Shown in pieces: positions 14,943 to 21,913 of a DNA stretch of 33,476 bases (the first letter of the stretch is position 1; each line of letters begins with the position of its first letter). Made by a program: the position numbers and the translations under genes. Source of the DNA: a virus; the IMG/VR virus record IMGVR_UViG_3300025759_009627, positions 1 through 33,476 of that record. One strand, written 5' to 3'. The notes beneath the pieces were generated by a model. It saw only the letters and a list, made by a program, of their open reading frames with translations, did no database searches and was not told the origin of the DNA.

Positions 14943-15899
14943 CTATTTTTTATCTTGATAAGCAATTTCGTCTTTTACAATATCTTCCAGTGAATATTGT
15001 GGTTCCCAACCAGTCATTTCAAATGCTTTGGCTATGTTGGCGTCTGTTCTTTCAGCATCGCCTTCTCTTTTTGGACCAACTTCCACATTCACTGTTTTAT
15101 TTGATTGCTTTTCTACTTCTGCAATAACTTGTTTAATACTAGAACCAGAGCCGCCACCAATGTTAAATATATTGCTGTCGCCACCATCCATTAAGTAATG
15201 TAATGCTGATATGTGTGCAACCGCTATATCAAAAACATGAGTGTAATCTCTAATACATGTTCCATCTGGCGTATCATAATCATCTCCATTTATAGTAAAT
15301 GTTTCTCCATTAAGAACCTTTTCTACTAAAATAGGAATTAAATGTTGTTTAGGATTTAATTGATATCCCAAACCTTCATAACTACCTGCCGCATTAAAAT
15401 ATCTTAAACTAGCAAAATTAAAATCGTATGCTTCTGAAAAATCTTTTAATACATTTTCTATCATTAATTTACTTCTACCATAAGGAGTTTTAGGATTAGT
15501 TTCGTCGCTCTCAGTATTAAGAAGACTATCTGAGTCTCCATAAACAGAACTTGAACTACTAAACACAAAATGTTTTACTCCTGCATTAATAGAATGATCT
15601 AAAAGAGATATAGTATTTGCAACATTATTATTATATGTAGATGCTGGATTTACTAAACTCTCAGGTACACTATGGTCAGCCGCCAAATGAATAACAGCAT
15701 CGGGTTTTGTAAGTTCTATAACACCTTTTAATTGATGGTTATCAATATCAAAAGGATACTGAGTAACACCGTCTAACTGACGTTTTACTCTGTCAATATT
15801 AATTACATTAAAACCTGACTCTACTAGTAGTTTACAGGTAACACTACCAATAAACCCACTTCCGCCGGTTACTAGTATAGTTTTATCTTCATTATTCAT
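14943..15899 (-). CDS. galE: UDP-glucose 4-epimerase-like SDR
   Basis: An extended short-chain dehydrogenase of 318 residues. The NAD loop is TGGSGFIGS (11-19), the catalytic Ser/Tyr/Lys are in FSSSSSVYG (about 113-121) and YGRSK (Tyr140, Lys144), and YFNAAGSYEGLGY matches the GalE substrate loop. It interconverts UDP-glucose and UDP-galactose or their N-acetyl forms. It overlaps the GT4 glycosyltransferase gene upstream by four bases, so the pair probably makes and transfers a sugar to a phage or host glycan. It is the last gene of the clamp-DpdA operon. Confidence 0.9.
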   Translation of the reverse strand: MNNEDKTILVTGGSGFIGSVTCKLLVESGFNVINIDRVKRQLDGVTQYPFDIDNHQLKGVIELTKPDAVIHLAADHSVPESLVNPASTYNNNVANTISLLDHSINAGVKHFVFSSSSSVYGDSDSLLNTESDETNPKTPYGRSKLMIENVLKDFSEAYDFNFASLRYFNAAGSYEGLGYQLNPKQHLIPILVEKVLNGETFTINGDDYDTPDGTCIRDYTHVFDIAVAHISALHYLMDGGDSNIFNIGGGSGSSIKQVIAEVEKQSNKTVNVEVGPKREGDAERTDANIAKAFEMTGWEPQYSLEDIVKDEIAYQDKK

Positions 15900-16879
15900 C
15901 TTTTCTCACTAAACCAGGAGTCAAGTACTTGCTGTGAATCACAAGCAGAAACTCCATTAAAATTAAAGTTAGTAATAGCCTCTACAACCATATCCACACT
16001 TTCTTCAAATCTGTCAAACAGTTTAAAGTCAGGATATAGTTCAGGATACACTAACCTATTAGGCAGTACAGGTGTACAACCTAAATACACGGCTTCAGCA
16101 ACACCGAAACCGAAGTTTTCCTGTAAGGCATAACTTACTATAGCCTTACTTTTACCAAGTAGAGCATAATACTCCTCCTTAGATAAGTTTTCTTCCTGTG
16201 TCTTCACAAATCTAACAGGAACATCAACTCTTTCAGAAACTTGTTTTGCTAATTCATCAAACAACCAAGGTTGTTTTTCATCACAAATTCTGCCATTAAA
16301 GATAACAATGTTTTCTTTTTGTTGGCCTTTGTGTGAATCGAGCCCTGTGTAGTCTACAGGTAATCCTGTAACAACTAACTTGTCAGGGCTCACGATACGT
16401 TTTTTAACAATATCTTGTCTGATAAATTCACTTGCACAAAAAATTGTATCACTTATATCAAATATAATGTCTTCAAAATTCTTTGCCCAACGTTCCATAT
16501 CGCGAACAAAATCTGTGTCTGTAAAACTTCCTGCATGAATAATGCCTGTAATCTTTACATCAATTTTATTGAAGTATTTCATATAGGCAATATTCTCAAT
16601 ACCAGGAAACCAAATATCACTAAAAAAGAATCTGTCGCCATCAGCAATTTCTCCTCTTTCAAACATAGCAGATATTTCTGCCATTTGTAAAGATTTAAAT
16701 TTGCTAGTAAAGGCGGCATTTAAAAATTGTCCTTCAGGAAGTGGAGGAGTTTCGTAAGTGGGCATAACTTTTACATACTCAATATTCTGTTCATTAAGGT
16801 AATTTTCAATATCTCTGTCCATATGAACAGTATATCTACCATCAATGTGTTCTAAAGGTATATAAATTATTTTACTCAT
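15896..16879 (-). CDS. GT4-type (group 1) glycosyltransferase
   Basis: A GT-B fold glycosyltransferase of 327 residues. The C-terminal domain opens with IVIFNGRICDEK (191-202), and ENFGFGVAEAVYLGC (254-268) is the ExxxxxxxE nucleotide-sugar signature with both Glu residues (254 and 262). CASEFIRQD (148-156) is the usual end of the N-terminal domain. It would transfer a sugar from an NDP or GDP donor to an unknown acceptor. The start has GAGGAAG upstream and overlaps the 51-residue gene by eight bases; galE follows with an ATGA overlap. Confidence 0.88.
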   Translation of the reverse strand: MSKIIYIPLEHIDGRYTVHMDRDIENYLNEQNIEYVKVMPTYETPPLPEGQFLNAAFTSKFKSLQMAEISAMFERGEIADGDRFFFSDIWFPGIENIAYMKYFNKIDVKITGIIHAGSFTDTDFVRDMERWAKNFEDIIFDISDTIFCASEFIRQDIVKKRIVSPDKLVVTGLPVDYTGLDSHKGQQKENIVIFNGRICDEKQPWLFDELAKQVSERVDVPVRFVKTQEENLSKEEYYALLGKSKAIVSYALQENFGFGVAEAVYLGCTPVLPNRLVYPELYPDFKLFDRFEESVDMVVEAITNFNFNGVSACDSQQVLDSWFSEKR

Positions 16880-17027
16880 CTTCTTTGTCTTCCTCTCCTA
16901 AGCCGTTGACTCCTCCATAGTCTACAACGTGAGTAATTTCATCGTCTAGACTTTGAGCATAGTCGTTATTTTTATCTGCCTGCTCTTTGCTAATTTTAAT
17001 TAAAGGCTTCTTCTTCTCTTCAGTCAT
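16872..17027 (-). CDS. Small acidic protein (51 aa)
   Basis: An open frame of 51 codons filling the gap between the Hc1-like gene (stop three bases upstream) and the glycosyltransferase gene (eight-base overlap). The protein begins MTEEKKKPLIKISKEQADK and is charged and probably disordered, ending in EEDKEDE. No SD is obvious, so it probably depends on translation of the gene before it. I recognise no family; support is the exact fit between its neighbours. Confidence 0.55.
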   Translation of the reverse strand: MTEEKKKPLIKISKEQADKNNDYAQSLDDEITHVVDYGGVNGLGEEDKEDE

Positions 17028-17029
17028 AA

Positions 17030-17206
17030 TTACATAGAGTTCTTTTTGTCTTGGATTTCAGTTCTTCTAACTTTACAAAGTTTTGAAATTTCCATGAGAG
17101 CCTTTCTTGCTCTAGCGGCTGATGCCTTAACACCGTTAATCTCAAATTTTTCTTGTTCCATTTGATATTCTTCAAATAGTGCTTTTAGTTTTAAATGATT
17201 TTCCAT
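17030..17206 (-). CDS. Histone H1-like (Hc1-type) DNA-binding protein
   Basis: With the ATG at 17206, which has AAGGAG nine bases upstream, the protein has 58 residues. An in-frame start at 17242 lacks a ribosome site. KFEINGVKASAARARKALME followed by ISKLC--RRTEIQ matches the core of bacterial Hc1/histone H1-like proteins (KF--KGNKAAGTRARKAL-EIK-LA-EIR-E-Q), which are small DNA-compacting proteins of Bacteroidota and Chlamydiae. The lysine-rich tail of Chlamydia Hc1 is missing. The likely role is binding phage or host DNA. The start codon directly joins the QueD-like stop. Confidence 0.7.
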   Translation of the reverse strand: MENHLKLKALFEEYQMEQEKFEINGVKASAARARKALMEISKLCKVRRTEIQDKKNSM

Positions 17207-17586
17207 TATTTTTCTCCTTCTATTGGATATTCCATTTCGCAACCGTTTTCATTATCTTCGGCTACGGATATTTTAAGCCAACGACCTGGATATTTCGCTT
17301 TAATTTGCTCAGCCAAGTCATCAGCAATCATTTCACACGATTTAAAATCTAGTTGGATAATACTTTCGCCATATAATTTTTCCAACCATCTTTTAAACTG
17401 TATAAATTCTATTTCTCTATCAGCATGGTATATTTCTATCCATACCTTAAAGTGAAAAATATGTCTATGAGGGTATCCTAAAAAGGATACGTCGTATTCG
17501 TCACCAGTTGCCAACTTAGGATCTTCTAATGCCGCAGGATACTTATGTATACCTTCTTTACTAAATGTTACCCAAATACTTCTCAT
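17206..17586 (-). CDS. queD: QueD-like 6-pyruvoyltetrahydropterin synthase-fold protein
   Basis: QueD makes 6-carboxytetrahydropterin from the FolE product. The 126-residue protein keeps the family's three zinc histidines in the right order: His14 in GIHKYP, then His40 and His42 in PHRH (normally HGH). A C-terminal SCEMIADDL, then SVAED (Glu110), matches the PT-E--A and late Glu positions. The usual catalytic Cys between the first His and the HxH pair is absent; Cys84 is the only nearby alternative. The family call is good, but the reaction is less certain. Similar proteins occur in marine T4-like phages as far as I recall. SD AAGGAG is well placed. Confidence 0.65.
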   Translation of the reverse strand: MRSIWVTFSKEGIHKYPAALEDPKLATGDEYDVSFLGYPHRHIFHFKVWIEIYHADREIEFIQFKRWLEKLYGESIIQLDFKSCEMIADDLAEQIKAKYPGRWLKISVAEDNENGCEMEYPIEGEK

Positions 17587-17596
17587 ACAATTCTCC

Positions 17597-17794
17597 TTAT
17601 ACTATGTTACTTGCCTGTGGTCCTTTCGCACCTTCAGTAACGTCATATGTAACTGCTTGATCTTCTTGTAAAGACTTATATCCATCACCTGCTATTGCTG
17701 TATGATGTGCAAACACATCTTTACTGCCATCGTCTGGTGCTATAAATCCAAATCCTTTACTTGAATCAAACCATTTTACTTTTCCTGTCGCCAT
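17597..17794 (-). CDS. cspA: Cold-shock protein CspA family
   Basis: A complete 65-residue single-domain cold-shock protein. [15 protein letters not shown] contains RNP1 (KGFGFI) and DVFAHHTAI is RNP2, with the usual closing strand. These OB-fold proteins bind single-stranded RNA/DNA and melt mRNA structures. GAGGA lies eight bases before the ATG, and the stop of the 33-residue gene is just upstream. Given the RBS hairpins and structured leaders in this genome, an RNA-chaperone role in phage expression is plausible. Confidence 0.95.
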   Translation of the reverse strand: MATGKVKWFDSSKGFGFIAPDDGSKDVFAHHTAIAGDGYKSLQEDQAVTYDVTEGAKGPQASNIV

Positions 17795-17795
17795 T

Positions 17796-17897
17796 CTATT
17801 TTCCTCTTTTTGAAGTCTTACCTTCGTTGTTAAATTCTAAAGGTCTTTCCTTCAAAACTACATGTCCATATGGACTATGTTCTTTAATTACTATCAT
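17796..17897 (-). CDS. Small protein (33 aa)
   Basis: A 33-codon open frame with a strong SD (AAAAAGGAT close before the ATG) that exactly fills the space between the 60-residue gene and cspA. It reads [20 protein letters not shown], then a basic tail. No family is recognised. The ribosome site and tight fit between neighbours are the support; its stop lies one base before the cspA start codon. Confidence 0.55.
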   Translation of the reverse strand: MIVIKEHSPYGHVVLKERPLEFNNEGKTSKRGK

Positions 17898-17905
17898 TAT
17901 CCTTT

Positions 17906-18088
17906 TTAATTATTTCCATCTGCTTTAGGTTTAAAATTTTTTGCTTTGTTTAATGCAAATTTAACTGCCTCTTCATATGATTCAAAATCAGTAGGAAGTT
18001 CTTCTTGTACTTCTTCACCTTCTTCATTTACAGTAACACCTTTTAAAAGGTCTTGCACAAATTTATTTTTTTGCTGTTTATTCTTCAT
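17906..18088 (-). CDS. Hypothetical protein (60 aa)
   Basis: A small charged protein, basic at the start (MKNKQQKNKFVQDLLKG) and acidic in the middle, with a helical C-terminal half (YEEAVKFALNKAKNFKPK). No family is recognised. The start lies inside the 3' end of the gene upstream (11-base overlap), where GAGGAATATT could serve as a distant SD. Confidence 0.55.
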   Translation of the reverse strand: MKNKQQKNKFVQDLLKGVTVNEEGEEVQEELPTDFESYEEAVKFALNKAKNFKPKADGNN

Positions 18089-18266
18089 CTAAATATTCCT
18101 CAATAAAGTCTTGAAACTCATCGGGAAAATCAGCACCATGTTTTTCTAAAAATATTAAAATTTTTATAAGTGCTATTTCTAAATCTTCCTGTTCAGATAA
18201 GTCAGCATCAAACTCTAATGTTGATATTATATTATGTTTGTCGGTTCCTGTCAAGTTAAATTTCAT
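18078..18266 (-). CDS. Hypothetical acidic protein (62 aa)
   Basis: I prefer the ATG at 18266, which shares ATGA with the stop of the 158-residue gene upstream, over an in-frame ATG at 18299. The product is small and acidic, ending in DFPDEFQDFIEEYLDEE, with one predicted amphipathic helix. Function unknown. It continues the coupled string that starts with the 47-residue gene and DpdA. Confidence 0.55.
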   Translation of the reverse strand: MKFNLTGTDKHNIISTLEFDADLSEQEDLEIALIKILIFLEKHGADFPDEFQDFIEEYLDEE

Positions 18267-18739
18267 AGTATTTCTGTTCTTCCCATATATTTGTGCCAAC
18301 TATTTAAATATGATTTTTTAAACAAATTAGTTAAAGGGGCGGTCCACATACCTTCATTACTACCTGCAAACCATTTATCTGTTATTTTAAAACTGGAATT
18401 AATATTAAATTTTTCTGCATCTGGAATACAAAAGCATATAATAGGCACAAAATTTTCTTTTTCATTAAATTTCATTTCAATTATATCTCTGCAATACTTT
18501 GGTTCAAATTCTAATGATACAACTAAATCTTTTACTTTTAACAAATCTTTAATTAATTTTTCCCATAAGTTAAACTGTTTTCCTAATACAGGATTAAAAT
18601 CTGTAAAATGTATATAATTTATTTTTTGATTAAGAGCTCTTGCTAATATTTCTTCTTTAGGTTGCCAACCAGAAACAAACAAAGTTTCTTTGCCTTTGCA
18701 AATAGTTCTATCTATTTCTTTACCAACCGAAAATATCAT
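18263..18739 (-). CDS. Unknown protein coupled to DpdA (158 aa)
   Basis: A 158-residue protein that I do not recognise. It has an alpha/beta pattern (ETLFVSG, INYIHFTDFNP, DLVVSLEFEP, VPIICFCIPDAEKF) with three cysteines and ends with a conserved-looking WFAGSNEGMWTAPLTNLF segment. There is no PP-loop motif, so it is not QueC. Its ATG overlaps the dpdA stop by two bases, so it is probably translated together with the transglycosylase and may act in the same modification, for example as a partner or tailoring enzyme. That is inferred only from position. Confidence 0.6.
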   Translation of the reverse strand: MIFSVGKEIDRTICKGKETLFVSGWQPKEEILARALNQKINYIHFTDFNPVLGKQFNLWEKLIKDLLKVKDLVVSLEFEPKYCRDIIEMKFNEKENFVPIICFCIPDAEKFNINSSFKITDKWFAGSNEGMWTAPLTNLFKKSYLNSWHKYMGRTEIL

Positions 18740-20268
18740 GCCTCAAAATCTCCTGACATTATTTCGTGTGTCATTGCATTTACATCATCGTCTTGGTCAA
18801 ACTCTTCTTCTTCAAAAAATGCACCAAATCCTGCATTAGTTTTAGCACCAAAACTCATCTCATCTAACAGTTTAATATTTTCTTCTATTAATTCATATGG
18901 ATTAGGACAAGCAGGGTCTAATACTTCCTGACAGAAACTGTCAAAGTATAATGCTTTTGCAGGAACATAAGGACTAAATTCATTACTCTTACCTGACTTT
19001 TTATCATTAATGTAATCAGTATAATGAATATTAGCTCTAAATCTTTCTACATCTGCTAGTCTGTTTGCTTCTTGTACCGCAGTAATATGATTGTAGACAC
19101 TATGTCCCATATAATATAAGTAACTTTGTGTGTCCCAACTTGTACTGTCTGGACCTTTTGCTTTACCGTTTCTGTCTAAGTCTCCTTCTGCCATTGCACA
19201 AATATCTCCAGCAGTTAGTCTGCTCATTATAGGAGAGTGTGCAAAAGGCATAGGTAACTTAGATCCTTTAAGTGCCTGATTATCTATTGCCCTATCCATT
19301 AAGTAACTGAACTTTTTAGGATGGAAACTGTTATGGGTATATGTACTACCATATGCACTATTAACAAATGGACTTGCGGCATCCATACTCAAACATATTT
19401 CTGGACTATCATGTTTTCTTAACATTCTTTGTATGCTAGTTAAATAACATGCCCAGTCAAGTTTACCTGTACCCAAGAAATGTATCCAGCCTTTGCCTTC
19501 TAGTAATCCATCTTCTCTTAATTTAAGGATACGTCTTAGTGCCATTCTCATATTACGTTTTTGTAAGTCAGCAAATGCATATCCTTCCAATGCAAGTTCA
19601 CTATTACCATATGCTTCTTGGCAAAATTTAGGATCACTAAAATGTTTTACTTTTTCATACCACTCTTCACAAGTAGGTTCATCTACACCACTCATAACAT
19701 TTAAAAACTTACACTTGCCTGGTGTTCTGTTCTTCATATAGTAGTCTAAGTTATATAAACTGATCTGCATTGTTTGTTCAAAAGTTTCTAATCCTGTTTT
19801 CTTATTAAAAGGAGGGAAAGCCGCAAAAGGAGGAACGTCTAAAGTCATTGCCCAATCACATTGTTCTTCTTCCCATTTAAGAATTTTTTCTACAAGTTTT
19901 TCTCTTTCAGGATCATTAGGATTAATTGCATTAGCCCAATCCATTTTAATAACACCTGTAGCAATCTGGAAACCACCTGAGTCACCAAGTATAAGTGTTT
20001 TATTTCTGTCTCTGTCAGTTATCATAGGCTCAGTGTCTAATTTATTTAAATCTAACTGAGCATGACCGGCTGAATATAATCCCCAAGGATAATGCCAATA
20101 AGTATCTTTATCTTTTAAGAAATCCATGCCTTCATGACCTAATTCTAGACCTTCAGGCACTCTTGGTGCTCCTTCTTTCTGAAGTTTGTCTAACTGCTTT
20201 ACATAGAAACTACTAATAGCAGGCAAATAAATTGCATAATCTTTTTGTGTTTTTCCTAAATCGTACAT
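18736..20268 (-). CDS. dpdA: DpdA-like DNA 7-deazaguanine transglycosylase (TGT fold)
   Basis: DpdA enzymes swap guanine in DNA for a 7-deazaguanine base. This 510-residue protein shows the tRNA-guanine transglycosylase (TGT) barrel landmarks: GDSGGFQIATG (Asp96 for base binding), MTLDVPP (Asp144), EGYAFADLQ, GWIHFLGTGK (261-270) and CLSMDAASPF, where Asp296 fits the nucleophile. No CxCxxC zinc site typical of tRNA TGTs is seen, which argues against a tRNA enzyme and for the phage DpdA type. It is encoded with FolE-, QueD- and QueE-like proteins. SD AAGGA lies close upstream, and the start shares TAATG with the 47-residue gene. Confidence 0.85.
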   Translation of the reverse strand: MYDLGKTQKDYAIYLPAISSFYVKQLDKLQKEGAPRVPEGLELGHEGMDFLKDKDTYWHYPWGLYSAGHAQLDLNKLDTEPMITDRDRNKTLILGDSGGFQIATGVIKMDWANAINPNDPEREKLVEKILKWEEEQCDWAMTLDVPPFAAFPPFNKKTGLETFEQTMQISLYNLDYYMKNRTPGKCKFLNVMSGVDEPTCEEWYEKVKHFSDPKFCQEAYGNSELALEGYAFADLQKRNMRMALRRILKLREDGLLEGKGWIHFLGTGKLDWACYLTSIQRMLRKHDSPEICLSMDAASPFVNSAYGSTYTHNSFHPKKFSYLMDRAIDNQALKGSKLPMPFAHSPIMSRLTAGDICAMAEGDLDRNGKAKGPDSTSWDTQSYLYYMGHSVYNHITAVQEANRLADVERFRANIHYTDYINDKKSGKSNEFSPYVPAKALYFDSFCQEVLDPACPNPYELIEENIKLLDEMSFGAKTNAGFGAFFEEEEFDQDDDVNAMTHEIMSGDFEA

Positions 20269-20411
20269 TAATTTTCCTTTTTATTTTCCTGTTGTTCTTT
20301 TTTTATTTCATCAAAAATAAATCCATCAGGCCTGGCTTTTTTGTCTAACCAAGCCTTTCGTTCTTCGTCTGACCAACCACTTTCTATTTCTAATTCGTTT
20401 TGTTCTACCAT
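20268..20411 (-). CDS. Small protein directly upstream of dpdA (47 aa)
   Basis: A 47-codon frame that overlaps the outer-membrane protein gene by seven bases and joins dpdA by TAATG. The product starts MVEQNELEIESGWSDEERKA, is highly charged and contains a short motif (WSDEERKAWLDKKARPDG) that looks like a real conserved stretch. AGGT precedes the start. It may be a small partner of DpdA or only a translational coupler. Confidence 0.55.
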   Translation of the reverse strand: MVEQNELEIESGWSDEERKAWLDKKARPDGFIFDEIKKEQQENKKEN

Positions 20412-21088
20412 TTTTTACCTATTGAAAAACTTAAAACATTATTATCTATAGGATCTTCTGTGTAAGTATTTTTTAAACTAAAAATAATCCCATTGCTAAA
20501 ATTATAGTTTAAGGCAGTTTCGTTTCTGATAAAAACTTTACTATCACTACCTTCTTCATATAAAAATTTATTTGTAAAATTTATAGTATCAGTAATACCG
20601 AAAAGAAACCATAAACTGTTCCTGTAAATCATTTCACTTATAGTATCAGTATTCAGTTGTGCTATTGAAAATTCATTACTTGCTTTAACTCTTTCAGTTC
20701 TAAGTAGTTTATATCCATATCCAAAACCTAAAACTTTTCTATCTCCATCTGATCTAAACTTATCGTAATCATATTGAGCAACACCAAATACATAGTGTTT
20801 TGGAGTAAAAGTATAATTTGCTTTAGTATTAAGGAACAATTCGTTCATTGTTTCTTTGTTATCTTCTTCTTTAAACTGGTAATCACTTTCAAATGTTTGT
20901 TGCCAGTTTTTCTGTTCCCACTGATAATTGAAACTTCCAGTAGCAGTAGCGGAGTCACTATTTACAAAGGTTCCTCCTAAACTAGCACTACCTTTAGCAC
21001 TCACTGGAAAGCCTAAAAATAAAAAGAATGCAATTAATATAGTTGCAATACTTAATTTGTAATATTTTTCTATTTTACTTTCGTCCAT
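20405..21088 (-). CDS. DUF481-like outer-membrane barrel protein
   Basis: A 227-residue protein with a signal-anchor-like start (LSIATILIAFFLFLGFPVSA, cleavage after SAKG or VSA) and then alternating polar/aromatic strands ending in SFSIGKKW. The mature part resembles DUF481 (salt-induced outer-membrane protein YdiY type): a small barrel with repeated Y/W-rich strands. Insertion into the host outer membrane is expected. It sits between the sliding clamp (adjacent TAAATG) and dpdA, so it is expressed early with replication genes, which suggests a change to the host surface during infection rather than a virion part. Confidence 0.75.
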   Translation of the reverse strand: MDESKIEKYYKLSIATILIAFFLFLGFPVSAKGSASLGGTFVNSDSATATGSFNYQWEQKNWQQTFESDYQFKEEDNKETMNELFLNTKANYTFTPKHYVFGVAQYDYDKFRSDGDRKVLGFGYGYKLLRTERVKASNEFSIAQLNTDTISEMIYRNSLWFLFGITDTINFTNKFLYEEGSDSKVFIRNETALNYNFSNGIIFSLKNTYTEDPIDNNVLSFSIGKKW

Positions 21089-21835
21089 TTAACTTCTTGC
21101 TGGAAGTAGGTATGTGTATTTTCCAATACCACTATCTACAATAATTTGTAAAAGGCCTTGATCATTAATGCTCATTACACAATTACCTGAATCACTTAAT
21201 CTTAAAATTTTAAGTACAATATCAAGTGGCCATCTCCAATCTTTAGTAATACTACCGTCAATTTCATTACTAATTAAAATTTTAGTTCTGTCACTAACGC
21301 CATCACCAATATGAAACCATAAACTAGTGCCATCAGTTTTAGGACTAAAGTTTGCCTCAAAACCGCCTAACACACTATTAAAGTAGCCTAAATCTTTTAA
21401 GTTCTTTTGTGTAGGAACTATGTTTACATCGAAATCAGCACCTTTAAATTTAATTGCTTTAAGTTGCTGATTTACTACATCTGCTAACATAAATCTATAG
21501 TGTGCATCGTTTCCGTCTGACGCAGTAAATTTAATTTCTACAGGAATATTTTCTCCATTCCTTTCCTGCATAACAACTTCCTGTTTTGCATTTTCGTCAT
21601 CAAATCCAGGATATTGTAAGTAACCTTGTAGCACTTGCATTCTGCTCAAACCTACAGTCGAGTCAACAAACTCAGGTACTGGATTAATTGTTTCTCCTTT
21701 AAAAATTACAGTTTTATCAGCATCAACAGTTTCAATTTCTGTTTTATCTAATGTTCCAGTAACCTTAACCATATCAAAAATACCTAAACCATGTGTGTGT
21801 TTTAGAACATCTTTAAATACATCTTTAATTGCCAT
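21089..21835 (-). CDS. 45: DNA polymerase sliding clamp (gp45)
   Basis: The T4-type clamp rings DNA and holds the polymerase; in T4 it also takes part in late transcription. This 248-residue protein (T4 gp45 has 228) has the family's two-domain layout, with LSRMQVLQGYLQYPGF and LWFHIGDGVSDRTKILI typical of marine phage versions, and ends in a YLLPARS strand. The start has GGAGAT at good spacing. It is the first gene of the 21.8-14.9 kb operon, and the polymerase gene lies just upstream in its own unit. Confidence 0.9.
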   Translation of the reverse strand: MAIKDVFKDVLKHTHGLGIFDMVKVTGTLDKTEIETVDADKTVIFKGETINPVPEFVDSTVGLSRMQVLQGYLQYPGFDDENAKQEVVMQERNGENIPVEIKFTASDGNDAHYRFMLADVVNQQLKAIKFKGADFDVNIVPTQKNLKDLGYFNSVLGGFEANFSPKTDGTSLWFHIGDGVSDRTKILISNEIDGSITKDWRWPLDIVLKILRLSDSGNCVMSINDQGLLQIIVDSGIGKYTYLLPARS

Positions 21836-21860
21836 ATTTTATCTCCAAGAATATATTGCT

Positions 21861-21889
21861 ATTATACACTTATTATTTAGATCTGTCAA
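21861..21889 (-). promoter_or_regulatory. Sigma-70-type promoter for the clamp/dpdA operon
   Basis: Minus strand: TTGACA, 17 bases, TATAAT, 26 bases before the gp45 start. This is the only one of the eight similar promoters here with a 17-base spacer. Confidence 0.8.
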
Positions 21890-21913
21890 CATATTTTTAC
21901 CAGTTTTTTTAGA

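Noticed and set aside
16415-16690. Plus-strand open frame of 91 codons
   Set aside because: Antisense to the GT4 gene, with a Cys/Asn-rich composition typical of shadow frames and no SD.
18263-18739. 158-residue gene beside dpdA as the missing QueC
   Set aside because: No PP-loop (SGGxDS-type) motif and no C-terminal zinc cysteine cluster; too short for QueC.
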